From positions 372,001-436,000 of the forward strand of contig JAJIRX010000570.1 in assembly GCA_023853785.1 (NCBI GenBank): a stretch of DNA of 64,000 nucleotides, in the 5' to 3' direction. Below, one piece after another: positions 14,201 to 27,400 of this stretch. Under the pieces are notes generated by a model. It worked only from the letters and a program-made list of their open reading frames with translations, did no database searches and had not been told where the DNA came from. Position 1 is the first letter of the stretch. The number at the start of each line of letters is the position of its first letter. The DNA comes from Psilocybe azurescens. Lineage: Eukaryota; Basidiomycota; Agaricomycetes; Agaricales; Agrocybaceae. The position numbers and the translations under genes are program-made.

Positions 14201-14735
14201 GCTCAGGGTCTGGTTCGGATGGACAGGAGAAGGCGGGTGCAAGGTCTGGAGGACCTCCTCTACATTCTGTGGAAGAAGTAGAGGAGAGAGCTGAGAGCAC
14301 GATTACGCGTTTGGGGACGGGTATTTAGGTCCGCATGGGGCGGAAGATGCCGGTCAGGATGGGACGGCGAACGTGGTGTCTGAAGCGGGTGGGCCAAGAG
14401 GAGGAAGCCAGCGCGGCGAGGAGGCATGGGGAGACAGCTTTGCGGTGGAATGGATCTGCACGGACAGGCTGCCTTTCCATCGTACAAAGCACCTGCGCAA
14501 CCCATGGAATCACGATCGGGAGATCAAGATTTCGCGGGACGGGACGGAGCTGGAGCCGACTGTTGCGCAGCGACTTTTGGATGAGTGGGAGAGGCTGGCT
14601 GACCCGCAGATACCTCCAACATTGGGGGCGGGGAAACCTGCAGGCGCAGGAGGAAAGAAGGTGGCGAGCGCAAAAGGTCCGCCGGCACAGGCTGTGAGCG
14701 ATGGAGGAATAAAAGAGGCACCGCGATCACGATAA
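11258..14735 (+). CDS. RRM and YTH domain RNA-binding protein (probable m6A reader)
   Basis: Exons: 11258-11357, 11539-11577, 11647-13485, 13547-13692, 13761-14735. The first part is Ser/Pro/Tyr/Gln-rich and probably disordered. An RRM follows (about 12885-13150, from EWVMWAGNVPSDASHDELW). The YTH domain begins at about 13447 (HFPKRYFILKSL), with GVWATQ carrying the first aromatic-cage Trp and SGEFYGHARM, and finishes with VEWICTDRLPFHRTKHLRNP and the RDGTELEP motif near 14440-14570. YTH domains bind N6-methyladenosine in RNA. Between its two halves lie over 200 low-complexity residues, including a near-duplicate 14-residue unit (SPLQVDG/SPLQLDG). The frame slips at the C-run 12259-12263 and the T-run 14324-14326; both fit homopolymer error. 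A YTH plus RRM combination occurs in other filamentous fungi. The next gene is 2.6 kb away. Confidence 0.88.
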
Positions 14736-17349
14736 ACGCATGACTAGGTCTACTCACAAAAAATCCACGGTCTCCTGTGCCGACGTGGACGTATAATTAC
14801 TTTCGAAAGCAGAAAATTCTTTTTTAAAAAAACACGACACAAATCCACGACACGCACTATCATACACGTACCTTGTATCTAACAACCTCCCTCAAACCCC
14901 TTTCATTCACCATCATCACCACTGTACGTGCATTTCTTGCTTATCTAAGAGGTTCGATAATGACATTTGCTCTCTGATTGCTTTGCAGAACTACCATTTT
15001 TTCTTCACGACGCGACAAACCGCTTGTCATTCACGAAACAAGTCCTGTCTCTTTTCTTTTCTTTTTATTGGGCTTTGGGGCTCTTACACGGACTTCACAC
15101 TTTTATGTTCTTTAAATCCTCTTTTAATCATCGTCGACTACGGCAGGCTGGGAAACTGTTTCTCCTCCATTTTTCTTTGCATCGTTACACGCACTTACTT
15201 TGGCCCTTGCATTCCCCCATACCTTTCGCGCTTTTTTTGCTTTGTTCTGCTCTGCGATTTATCCGGAATGTAGTCGACTTTTCTTTCTTGCTTTCTTTTT
15301 CCTTTTCTGTTTTCTTTTGTAGCTATAGTAAACTCTCGTCAACTCCCATTCGTCCACCGGCGCATCACATACACCAACACGACCCGCAAGACCAACACAG
15401 ACTTACAGTTCATATATATAACAATCGCACTTATTCACGTACGCATTCACAGAAATTGCTTTGTACTCAACCCCTCTTTGTATCACTAGTAACATACACG
15501 CAAACACACTAGTGCCCTTTTCCGTCCTCCGCGGATTGGCGTGAAGCATATAGACTCAGAGGCGATTCCACGATGAGTTTTTTCTATTTTTTTGCTGAAC
15601 GATGTTTCTCGGGTTTCTAGTTAAGGCTCTCTGAGCGTGTAGCGATGTGGTCCAACGCTGATACTTATGTTAGCTGTGGGTACGCTTCATGTAGCGCAGT
15701 ATACAGGGATTAGGGAACCCCGCATTTCCATGGATCTATCTTAACTTTATTTCGACTTTGCTCGATGAAGGATACAAAGACAAATTATGGTATTTGACCC
15801 TGGATCACATCGTCCCGATACAAAGCACTGAGCAATGCTAGAATCCGAGGATATTAAAGACCCATGCCTGCGTCCCTGTGTCAAGTAATACTCTCCTGAT
15901 CGAAAACGTTGCCCGTTGGCCGAAGTCGTAATCGCATAAGCGCGTCTAACCGCCGACTAACATTAACCCCACATCGTTCCTCCTCGGATGGAAGACCCGC
16001 TTACAGGAGGGGCATAAAAACAAAAGCGAGGCGTAAAATAATCAAGGATTCTAATGTATGTAGTAAGCCGTTCAATCTATACTATAGTCATCTACAATCA
16101 TGCAAATTTATCACAGGGTAAATTTCTCGTACATGGTCCACCTTGAAATAGTTGTTCGACACTGCGGTTAAGTTCAAGCATTATCTCGGATGATACTCGA
16201 AAATGCCCTGCCCCTAGTGTAATTTTCCTTTTTCCAATGCGATACAAATATAAACTTTCTTTAACAGAGCTTCAGCTGTGTGTATAGGAGTTTCATGCGA
16301 GTTATATGTAGCTTCCTACATATACGTATGGAATTTCTAGATGCCCACCTCTGAACCTGACCATTTCTTCATGTCAAGACAAGCTTAGAGTCGAATCTTT
16401 GATTAGATCCGCAGTTGCTATTTTTAGCGTTGCCGTGTGATGCGCGCTTTGATAATATTTCATCTCGACGGTCGTTGACCCCCATAGACAGCATCAAGTA
16501 TTTGCGGGAGACAAAGGAGATGAGGCGATGCCATAGGGTCGGCCACGGGGTGCCAAGTTTACCCATGCCCGAGTCGGCATTCCAAGTGGACGTTCGGTTC
16601 TCCAATGAATAGATTACTATCTCTGGCTGGTACTTGAGCGCTGTCAGGTAATAACAGTCCTTTCACCAGAAATTTCAGCTGAGAATTCTAGAAGATTTAT
16701 AAAATTCATTAAGACCTGTATACTGCGCCTCATATTCCGATATTGGAGAGTGCCCTCAGGGGTTATCTATCCCTGATCGCATAGCCGAGAATTGTCAATT
16801 GTCTATATATGTCATTCCCCATCTGACAACCATATTTTTAGCCGAAATTTCTTATTATCTATATTTATCGCGTATGTCCATGGTGTCCATCTCAGTGGTC
16901 TTCAGTACAGTGGTCTTCAGTACAGTGGTCTTCAGTACAGTGGTCTTCAGTGGTCTTGTTCGGTCGCTATCAGCTGGGAATAAGCACAATAACAAAGAAA
17001 TGACGACGTTAGGTTCAAGTTCATAAATCTTTCCTCTTTGAAAGGTTTTTATGGATGGTGAAGCAGATCCTTCCATCAAAATGCTTCAAGCCTTCTGAAT
17101 CTGCGCATCCCATCTTTACGCTCTGCCTAATATAGGGCAACGCGGAATTGTGGGGCGCTCAAACCTCGGTCTTCTATCAGACATACTATATACTCTGTAT
17201 GAAATTGAAGAGATCCCCAGTACGCATAAATTGACATCACTGTATCTGAGTATTGGACCGGCGGATAGGATGTTGAAGCTGAGAGCATTATCCGGCTTCC
17301 ACACTGATAAGAAAATCGTGCTTCGAAAATAAATATACGGACATCTGAA
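14736..17349. other. Intergenic, pyrimidine-rich, probable 3' UTR then no gene
   Basis: Directly after the YTH gene lies a C/T-rich stretch (about 14870-15500). It keeps open frames only because of its composition, and I take it as 3' untranslated or intergenic sequence. The remainder to 17349 shows no credible gene; a short tandem repeat at 16893 is listed separately. Confidence 0.5.
16893..16957. repeat. 15-bp minisatellite, about four copies
   Basis: The unit CAGTGGTCTTCAGTA is repeated head to tail with no change for three full copies, followed by a partial copy and a truncated TGGTCTT. There are no spacers, so it is not a CRISPR array. It lies outside any gene I can support. Confidence 0.9.
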
Positions 17350-17902
17350 TTAACGCTGGAGAGGGAAGCAATAGGAATCAATATAAGGTGCGATTGGAGC
17401 TCAGTCAACGCTCCAGAACTTACGGAGCCCTGTGTGAGAGCAAGAAATTTCTGGCGTGCAGTGGGTTCTGCGTCGGTAGCTCGCATCACGCAAGTTCCTG
17501 GGCTAGACATTGTCTGTATTACGAAGCTGATGATTTTGAAGCCTTCATCATAATCGAGCGTCCAAGTGAACTCCTCGATCCACTGCCGACCGCTCTTTTT
17601 CCACGTCCAGATTACGTCGGCGAGAAGAGTTACACGTCGTTTGTCCACGTCTATCTGCAGTGGACTACGAATCTTGCATCCGAACGGTTCCAGTGCGTAG
17701 CCAGAAGATCGAAGTATGAGCGAATGGCATTTGTGCCTTCTAGTCTTGATGCCTGAGGGTATGGACAACTCGAAGGTGTATGTTGAACGATGGCAGGCGA
17801 GGTGTGAGAGAAATAGGCCAACATTCCTATAGGGGGTGTCTCTGAGGCGAATGCATCGAAAAACGTTTCAGTAGATGCCTGGAGCTGACTTGCTGCTAAC
17901 AT
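17350..17902 (-). CDS. SnoaL-like / NTF2-fold small protein
   Basis: A small protein of about 160 residues, starting at the ATG whose first base is 17902. It opens with TFFDAFASE, followed by LEGTNAIRSYFDLLATHW, then IDVDKRRVTLLADVIWTWKKSGRQWIEEFTWTLDYDEGFKI and a TMSSPGTCVMRATD tail. This cone-shaped NTF2-like layout is widespread in basidiomycetes as SnoaL-like proteins of unknown substrate, with no assigned reaction. The halves are in different frames and join with a one-base slip near 17659-17672. A GT-AG intron (about 17423-17356) leads to a TAA at 17350-17352. No partner gene is adjacent. Family placement rests on pattern only. Confidence 0.6.
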
Positions 17903-20384
17903 GATGGCGGGCGACCTTAGGGTGTGGTTGAGTAGCTTGGGTGGTTGGATGGGTGGATGGGTGGGTTGTCAACTTCAATGCCGTTTCCCAGCGGAACCAT
18001 GTGTTGCCTGCTTTATAGCCATTAATATAACAGATCCGGCTCGGGGGCTCGGGCAGAAGAACATGATGACGATTAAATGCATCTCCGCTCTGTCAAAATC
18101 GATCGACTGATCAGATCTCCCCGCTTTGGCGTGTGGGGCTCTCATCTGGTACCTACATATATCCAATTAGATTTTCCGCATTTCGATAGCAGAAAATAGT
18201 TGCGAGGTCAATGACTCAATGTACTCGAATATCCCATGGCCTGAAAGTGAATTTACTTACGCTGCAAGAAACTTTATCATCTTCTCGGGAATGATTTGCA
18301 GGCAGTGTATCGTCGTCACCGCGATTCGAGCACCCCCTTTGAAAGAGAAATCAGCGTCCGGAGCAAGGGGAATGAGGAGGCGGTTATAGCGCACCGCCTA
18401 ATCAGTGTTACTATTGGTCATTGACTTCGGTGAAGCTGTTCAACACAGATGTCTGGACTTGAGTACCATTTAGCGCCGGCTGAGAGTGGCTGAGGGACTG
18501 CAATCCGATTACAAAACCGCACGGGACGAAACGGATGGTAATTCCGATGGCACTTGTCGATGGGGTAATTATGAGAGTGACTACACTGTACGTCTCTCAC
18601 AGTGGGCATGCACATATTTCTGCCTCACATGTAGTACCCATCATGTGTAAGTAGTACGACGGTGAAATGTTACACGTTACCCGTGGTAATTAGTCTGAGA
18701 CTAGCGTGATGACTTGTTGATCAATAAGTCAAGTTTTATAACCAGGAAGCAATCATGTTTGGGTCGATCCTAAAATGAAGATTTTGTGTATTGTGTCTTG
18801 ATATGTCTGATATATTGGAACCCATTTTTTCTACTGAATTAAAACAAAGCTCCCTCCTGAGTACTTCAAGCTGGAGCTCTCATTATGAAATTGTAAACGT
18901 ATACTTACAATGGCCCTATTAGTCTTACAACGACAACAGAAGTATTGTCACCAGGTGTTTTGATAGATCATATAAATACATGTTTCTTTCAATGGAGCCT
19001 TCTTGTGATATTATAAGGAGCGGGTGCCGGTACTATAATTGAGGGCGTGATACGAGATCATCTTTACTAAGTTATCTCCTTGGTTGAGCATGTCAGTACT
19101 CAATCAGACCAAGCCTGTCAATCCAAACCATACTATCATGGCAAGACGGTGAGCCAGAAATGGACCCTAGTGGAATGGCCCTTCAATCCTTGAATAACCG
19201 CGAGATCTGTAGTGCCCAATGTTTTAGAAATTACTCTCACCCTAAACTGCTAACCACAGGTGAGAAAGATGCAGTGTCTGAAAGGCAGATAATATTGGCA
19301 GCCATCACTAAGCTGATTGCCCATGGCTTCCTGAAGTCAGATGGATGATGCATTGAATTGGCAGGTTGAGAGAGAGCATTCGTACATTAAATCTGTAATT
19401 GTTCCCCCAAAGAGACACAAGGCCAACGTTAGACGAGTTCCCGCGCCTTTAGACATTGTGAATATGCGTAAGAAAGCGCTGCCAAAGTGACATGGTTTTA
19501 TCCCATCACCCCATTGTCGTTTCTTTATCAGGCTACGGGGCTGAGATACACCAGCGCGGCGAAACGAAACTCTTGGGCTCACAAATACGACAAATAAGCC
19601 TTATCTAAAGTCCGAGATATTCCTCCATAATTCATAGAGCGTAGAACCCAAGAGTTGATAGGTTTTACAAGATTGACAGCAAAGACAATACGTCCTCGAT
19701 GACAGATACTCAGCCAAAGAAGCCGACCACTGACTCGGACCAGTCAGAATGGTAAAATTCGTAGTAATATTCCCATTATCTCCAAATTTAACGGTACAAA
19801 TGGTGCTAGCCGAGTGGATTGAAATGGGTTGTTAGTGCCCTATGATTATTTGACAAGGGCGGTGGGCAGTGAAGGCAGTTGGAAGGCGACGGAAGTCTTG
19901 GCGGTGACTAATAATAGTAATATATGTGACTTTACGTGACTATGTAACTGTCACGAACTATCGGCATCCTCTGCCATCAGGGCCTGGCCCTCGAATTCCC
20001 CCATCCTAAAAAAGTCATGATTATCTCTGCCCTCATGGGGTGTACTCCCTCGACTAGCATACTAAAATCAGTTTTCAGTCTCAATCTCTGTCCCACAAAG
20101 GCTCACGAAGATCATGCTTACATGCGGTTCGCGGCACTGATGAGTCGGCAATATTGGGATCCACCGATTAATAGTTCCTTCCTCCTGGTCATTAAACCCA
20201 ACTTCAAGTTCAAGGTTCACAACCACATAGCATAATTTTAACCCGTGCTGCAAATAATTTCAATGCACTGTGGTACGTGGAGCATTATTGATAACCAACC
20301 ATCCCATCCCATCCCAGGTCTGGTCACAGGTGCAATAGGCCTCAAAGTAATGAGGGTGTACACGCTTTACTAGTAAATTTCTAG
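17903..20384. other. Intergenic region without recognised gene
   Basis: About 2.5 kb with only short, mutually overlapping frames. It includes the upstream region of the SnoaL-like gene. From about 20150 weak similarity begins to the sequence upstream of ABC transporter 2 (see the pseudogene at 20385), so the right end belongs to a diverged local duplication. Confidence 0.45.
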
Positions 20385-20705
20385 TACGCCTCACACTGGA
20401 CTCACGATTCGCCTCCTGGGAAGTATCCTCACTTTCCTGACCTTTCATATCTTGGTCTTGAACTCGGAATATTTTCAAATAAAACCACATTGCTAGGCTT
20501 TGATGGGAATGTGTGGCGGCGTGTTTTAGGAGCGCTTTGTTACTTCTGTAGTATACACGTCATTATTCACCCCCATGTGCAATGCCATGCAGTTTATCGG
20601 AGGAGACATGCTTTCTGCGTCGAATACTTCATGCTTATAATGATATTAAACAGTGGCGAGCGCTCTGAAAATTTCCATCATGGCATGGGTTCTATGGAAG
20701 CCTAT
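20385..20705 (+). pseudogene. Decayed duplicate of the first exon of ABC transporter 2
   Basis: The stretch aligns by eye with about 21598-21930, the N-terminal membrane exon of the downstream ABC gene. Shared runs include ACTGGA-TCACGA, CTCGGAA-ATTT, AAACCACATTGC and CATGCTTTCTGC-TCGAATACT. It lacks about 70 nt found in the functional copy, has in-frame stops and no downstream exons follow. About 200 nt of upstream sequence (20160-20230) also resembles 21215-21290. This is a non-functional partial tandem copy. Confidence 0.7.
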
Positions 20706-21499
20706 TGAAAGCGCCATTGAGGCGGAATCACTCTTTGAAAAATGGTGTAATTCAATAAACAGAGTAAGCAAAAAAGCAGGTGCCTAATGTCAAACCGTTT
20801 ATCAATCAACATGTTTTCATCCACACCTCTTGTTTTGAGAGAAACATTTGATGTTTATTTTTCGGACAGGGTATTGTAAGTCTCAGGACCGTGTATCTCA
20901 CTGCTCAGAGAGTTGGAAGGACGTCAGATGGATGGAGCACTCCCTGGCGCATTCGGGTCAGCCACATTTTGACGTCACTCACCCATTATGCATCTTCCTA
21001 CAGACTCGGTCCTGAGTCCTGGTTGCTTGAAGTTCACGTGCAGCGGGACGGGTTGGGGACTCGGGCCTCCCGGAACCATAATTGCATTGCCAAAACCCCC
21101 ATTATGTATTCCTTTAACTTGCCTTCAACCATGACAAGTTCAGTCTAAATCTTGATGCTCACAAGGAATTATATGTAACCATCGAAAGACGCAGCTTAGC
21201 ATACCCGGTTAATGGGATCCGCCTTCTTCCTGGCCGTTTGGCCCGACTTCAACTTGTTCATCGTTAACCACCACATGGAATATTGACGCTGCAAGCGAAC
21301 CCAGCGCTATGCTCGGTGGAATTTCCGTTGGTATCAAACCCATGCTATCCTGGTTACACGTGGATTTGGTCCCAAAATAGGTGAACATAAAATTGGCATA
21401 TGCAAGTCAGATGGGAACGTATATACCCTTCTTTCTCAAGACTCATCATATTCCTCTATATGGCTGTAAAAAGCCTTCTATGGACACAGTTTGCGATTT

Positions 21500-24400
21500 A
21501 TGGGCTTTCCATTTCAGATGAAACCTATTTGTGAGAGTTCTTTGCTTTCTCACGTGTCTTTTCCATATAACGAAGTAATCCCCACCAGTACTTCCTCGTC
21601 ACTGGATTCACGAATTCTCCTCCTAGGCTGCGTTTCCATTCTTCTGACTTCTCAGGTCCTCTATCTTGCACTCGGAACATTTGCAACTAAAATCAACAAT
21701 GAACAAGTGTTCACACCCAATGGTGGTACTGCCACGGTCAGAGAAAGAGTCAGAAACCACATTGCGTGCTATGGTGGAAATGTGATTTTTGGTTTCATGG
21801 TGGCGCGTTTAATCGGTGCTTCGTTTCTCCTGTATATGTCATTAATCACCCCTCTGCGCGATTGCCATACAATTTGTCGTTGGGGAGACCATGCTTTCTG
21901 CATCGAATACTCTATGTCTATCGTCTTTGTGAGTCAAACTCGAATACCGTTCTAGAGCTACCACCTTATATCCGAAAGCTTTATTCTGCCTTTCTGGCCG
22001 CCCTTGCACTAGTGTCAAATGGGACTGGTCGTCTCGCAACTCGATTCAACATCATACTATTGCTTGTAACATTGGGAGTCTACGGCTATCGCGATATCTG
22101 GCCACTAGCCACATACGACCTGGTGCCTGCTGATATTGCAGAAGGGGGCATACTCTGGGCCAAAATTTCTGTTCTGGTCTTCATCACGACAGTGATTCCT
22201 CTGTTTTGTCCTCGTCCTTACATCCCGGTTGACCCAAAGGTATGCCTTTTCAATCTACTGCCTGCAACCAGATTCGAGACCATTATTCTAGCATCCCATG
22301 CCTGTCCCCAACCCAGAGCAAACATCCTCGTGGATATCAAGAGTTACGTACACATATGTCGATTCTGTTATACTCCTGGCCAATAGGGTCTCGCATTTGA
22401 GTTACAATCAGCTTCCACCTCTTTCAGACTACGACGCGGCGAGTTATCAGGCGCAGAAGGCTTTTCCGGTGAGTATTTTGCTCTCACCGTACATCACGAA
22501 TTAACTTGCGCAGCATCTGGACACTTACCACGGTGCTAAGCGACGACATTTATTCTTTGGACTGGTATACAATTTCCGTAAGGTGAACTCTTCGATGTCT
22601 TTAGCTTTGACTGACTCTACCTTAAGGCTGGCAACTCGCTGTCCAAACCATTTGTCTCCTTGGCTCGTCCGTCTCTAGCTTTTCCGGACCTATCGGCATC
22701 AACAAAACTCTCGCGTGCGTGTCCATCCTCGTATACCTGCGATGTTCTTTGGTACTCAACGTATATCAGTTATATGGAGACTGAAGGGGCTAATGCGACT
22801 ATCAAACCCTGGCTGTGGATACTTATGATTCTTATCGGGCCTCTCTTCAAATCACTCTTCGAACATTGGAATCTGTATCTCGAAACAGTGATTCTTGTGC
22901 GCATCCAGGCTGTGCTCACTCAGCTGGTCTTTGAGCATAGCTTGCGTATCAGACTGAAAGCTGAGGCGCCTGAGGATGCCTCACCCGTACCTGCTATTGA
23001 GAATGCAAGCCCTTCCGACGTACTCATGACTGAAGAAAATGATGTTCACTCCGACGAAGAGTCGACTATCCAAGCAGCTTCGCATGCGGCCTCCCGGGAT
23101 GGTACTTCGACACCGGGATCGGTCAAAGGGAAAATATCGGAGAATTTTGAAGCGCAAGCTAAGCCCACTGTACCAAAGAAGCACTCCGGGGATGCAGAGA
23201 ACCTTCTAGGGAAGATCAACAATCTCGTAACCAGCGACCTCGACAGCATTGTAGATGGTGGCGAATTCCTCAATTTCCGTGAGTGTTTTGTTTCAACGCC
23301 GCTATATCAAACTTAGGTGACACGACGTGGTTCATCAAGTTGTCTACATACCCCTGCAAATAATTTTTTCCATTGTTTTCTTAAGTAAAGTTCTCGGATG
23401 GAGGTATGTTTTTAGCTACTTGTCGTATCTTGACTTCTTCGCGCGTTTAATTGTATTATACTCTTTCCAGTGCCCTTGTTGGACTATTTACCACTCTGGC
23501 GCTTAGTCCCCTGGCCGGTTACGTTGCCAAACTGGTTAACAATGTTCAAGAAACCAAAATGAAAAAGGTCAATCGACACTGAAATAATCTCAAGCGGCTC
23601 TCTTTCTGACAACTTCCCACTACAGACCGATGCTAGGGTGCAGAATATAACAGAAGGCATTTCTTTTAAATCTTGACTGGTAACGTCTTAGTAATGATCT
23701 GTGCAGCGGTAAGCGTCATCCGGATGATCAAGCTATTTGGATGGGAGAACAAGATGTCCCAAAAATTGGACGAGAAACGTGAGGAAGAACTTCGCTGGAT
23801 ATGGAAGATGAAAGTGTGTACAGATTGCCTTTTGTTTTCCAGTCGCGATCTCTTACCAACAAACAGGTATTGAGGACGATCAACGGTGTCCTCAGGTAGT
23901 TATCCTTCTCATATTCGCCGTACTTTAATCACTTAAAGGGATCACAGCATGTTCATTCCAACATTGGCCATGCTGTTGACATATGGCGCACACACTGTAA
24001 TCATGAAAGAAGATCTTACTGGTTCGTCTTGATAACTTACTTAAAAACCGGTACTAACCCGGGTCTCCTTGACTTAGCCTCAAAGATTTTTTCTAGTATG
24101 GCTGTTTTCTCGATCATGAGGGATCAACTTAACCGAATCGCCTGGCAATCAAATATGATGATCGAGGGTGAGCGACAAAATTCTTGAAGTGTTATCATCG
24201 CAACCATTAAATCTACCCTCCTGAACTTAGCCAAAGTATCAGTAGATCGTCTAACTGACTTTTTGCATAACACCGAGGTTCTTGATAGATTCTCGAAGAC
24301 GGATAAGGCGGAGACCACAAGGATATCTCTTCCCATCGAAACGGATGAAGCGGAGGACCTTGAGGTCGGCTTCCGGAATGCGACTTTTGCATGGTCGGCC

Positions 24401-27400
24401 AAAGAGGGGGATGGAACACTGACACCATCTAGTCGAAGCTACAGACTTCGTGTCCGAGATACATTGCTGTTTAAACGCAATTGTATCAATCTCATCGTTG
24501 GACCTACGTGCGTGAGATTGTCTGCAGTGTATGTCACTATCACTGAGCTAGATATATCGAAAATTTTAGTGGGTCCGGTAAAACTTCGATAATAATGGCT
24601 TTGCTTGGTACGTCGAATCCTACGCCAGTTTTCGCACTGTTGATCACCCATTTGTGCAGGTGAAATGCACTTCGTGCCAACAGACGCCGACTCGTGGTTC
24701 AACCTCCCTCGTCTTGGCGGTGTAGCATACGCAGCGCAAGAATCATGGGTTCAGAGTTCTACTATTAGAGAGAACATACTCTTCGGGTTACCCTACGATG
24801 AGGAGCGGTACAAGAAAGGTGCCCGATTTAGTTCCATTCAAGTGTGTGGTATCTAATACGAGGGTGGTAGTCATATATCAGTGTGCTTTGAAGCACGATC
24901 TGGAATTGTTTGATGCTGGGGATGCGACAGAGGTCGGTGAGCGTGGGTTGACTCTCAGGTGAGACGCTTAGCCTTTGGTTGCATATGCAAATCTCAAAAT
25001 GTGCCCGACACTCCAGTGGTGGGCAAAGGTAGGCTTGTCGTTCGACTCAAGCTGCATGGTACTAACTGCTAGTCTATAGGCCAGAGTAACTCTTGCACGG
25101 GCGATCTACTCATTAGCAGAGATAGTTTTGCTTGACGACGTTTTTGCTGCATTGGACGTCCATACGTACGCGCTCTATCTCTTCGCTAAAGTACGGCTTG
25201 ACTCAGTCTTCAATTAAGGTCTACTTGGATATTAAATAAATGTCTCCGTGGAGACTTAGTCAAAGGAAGGACGATTCTCCTTGTGGTATGTCTCTTGCAG
25301 TATTTGTGAAGATTTTTCTGATATTTACTCCGACGCGCTACAAGACTCACAACGTCGCCCTTGTAGCACCAGTTGCAAAGTTTGTGGTTTCCATAGGGTT
25401 AGACGGTACCGTAAATGCTGAAGAAACGGACACCGCTCTTGTCGAAATGGAACCTGAACCTGAATCGGAACAAGAGCCAGAACAAGATATTCTGCAAGGT
25501 GGCGAAGAAGTTGTCCCTCCTGCAGAAGTCTCGAACGATGGGAAACTCGTTGTCGCAGAAGAAATCGTCGAGGGACATATAACCTGGCGGTCGTTGAAAC
25601 TGCTCACGTCGGCTCTTGGAGGACGACATCCCATTCTATTTTATTTGGGGTTAACGGCTATGCTCTCAACCGTACAAATTTCGTCTGTTTTGCAAACATG
25701 GTTCCTTGGGGTATGGGGAGCTCAGTACGAATCCCATGCGCCGTCCGAAGTCTCCCTCTCCTAGTAAGCGCTCGTTCCTGAAGCCTATGGAATGCCGGCG
25801 CCGATGGCTGACACCACTATGCATAGCTACCTTGGGATTTTCTCCTTGCTTATCTTCGCTCATATCTGTATAGTATTGTTCCTTGTCATTTTCTACAACT
25901 ATCGCACGATAGCAGCCTCAAGGGCCATACACGCCAACTTGATGAACTCTGTGTTTGGAAGTACCTTCCGGTTCGTGATTGACTCATATTCTACTATTAT
26001 TTTGTTTCCTTAACGGCAGTATCGTATACGGTAACACAGATGGCTGGATGAAACTCCCGTGGGCCGTATAATCGCGCGGTGTACGCAGGATATCCGCACC
26101 ATCGATACAAATGCGCCTCAGTCCTTCTTGTCGGTCATGGACCAATGCATTGGCCTGATCACTAAATTGGGTGTTATCGTGTTGTTCACCCCTATCTTTA
26201 TTTTTCCCGGGATTGCCATCGCCATTGTCGGGACAGTGATCGGGAGTATGTACCTAAGAGCACAACTCTCGATCAAACGAGAGATGAGGTACGAGGAGCA
26301 GTTCTTGAATGTGTTTCATGTCTTATACTCTCTGTTACAGCAATGCTCGGTCGCCGTTGCTCGCTCATTTCAATGCCGCAATTCATGGTTTGGGTACGTA
26401 ACAACGTCGAGCCCGTAAATCCCGCTACGCTAACTATGGCACCCAGTCTCCATCCGAGCATACGGAGCACAAAAGGCCTTCAAAACGGAGTCTTTCTCGC
26501 GCATCGACCACTTCTCTCGCATTGCCAGGGCATCCTGGAACGCCAACAGATGGATCGGAGTGCGCACAGATTTTCTAGGCGCGATATTCATAGCGTCGCT
26601 GGCCTTTTATCAGGTGTACATCCAGAACACCAGCGCGTCCGACACCGGGTTCTCGCTCAACATGGCTGTCGGGTTTTGCTCGTATATCTTCTGGCTGATT
26701 CGGACATTTAATATGTTTGAGGTTGAATCTAACAGGTGGGTGGTCTTCATAGCGGATTTATGAGAGGTTTAATGGATTTAATGGATTTTTGTTTGTAGTT
26801 TGGAGCGCATCCAAAGCTATATGGACATAGACCATGAGCCTCGGCCCATTGATGCTGGAAAGCCGCCCGCGGCCTGGCCAACCAGTGGCGATCTACGGGT
26901 TGAGAACCTATCCGCTCGTTATTCGCAGGTAAGCGAAACATTTGCTTATTGTTATGCATTTCTTAACAGAGCACTTCACAGTCTAGTCCAGAAGTACTGC
27001 ATAACTTATCTTTCCATATTGGCTCTGGGCAAAGAATCGGCATTGGTGAGCGTCACATTCTGTTTTAGAGAGGGGGCTCTGAAGTTAATTCTTGCAGTTA
27101 GAACGGGAAGCGGGAAGGTGAATACCTCATTTATATTTATAGCACCTCTGGGTTATCGACTGATATCTGGATGTAGAGCTCGTTGACCCTTGCGCTCCTC
27201 AGATGCATTCTCACTGAAGGAACGGTATACTACGATGGAATAGCGACTAACCAAATCAATCTTGAAGTTCTCAGATCAGGTATAACGATCATTCCGCAAA
27301 CGGTACGCGAGCTTTTCAGTGTATTTCTTGGATGTCTCCCGCTTAACCCTAACTTCGTACTGTGAAGCCCGAATTGCTTAGCGGTAAGCACGTCTTAGTT

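Noticed and set aside
14967..15512. Long plus-strand open frame rich in Leu/Phe/Ser
   Set aside because: It is a by-product of a pyrimidine-rich stretch; there is no domain, no splice context and the same bases are open in a second frame.
16893..16957. CRISPR-like array
   Set aside because: Repeats are directly adjacent with no unique spacers, and the genome is eukaryotic.
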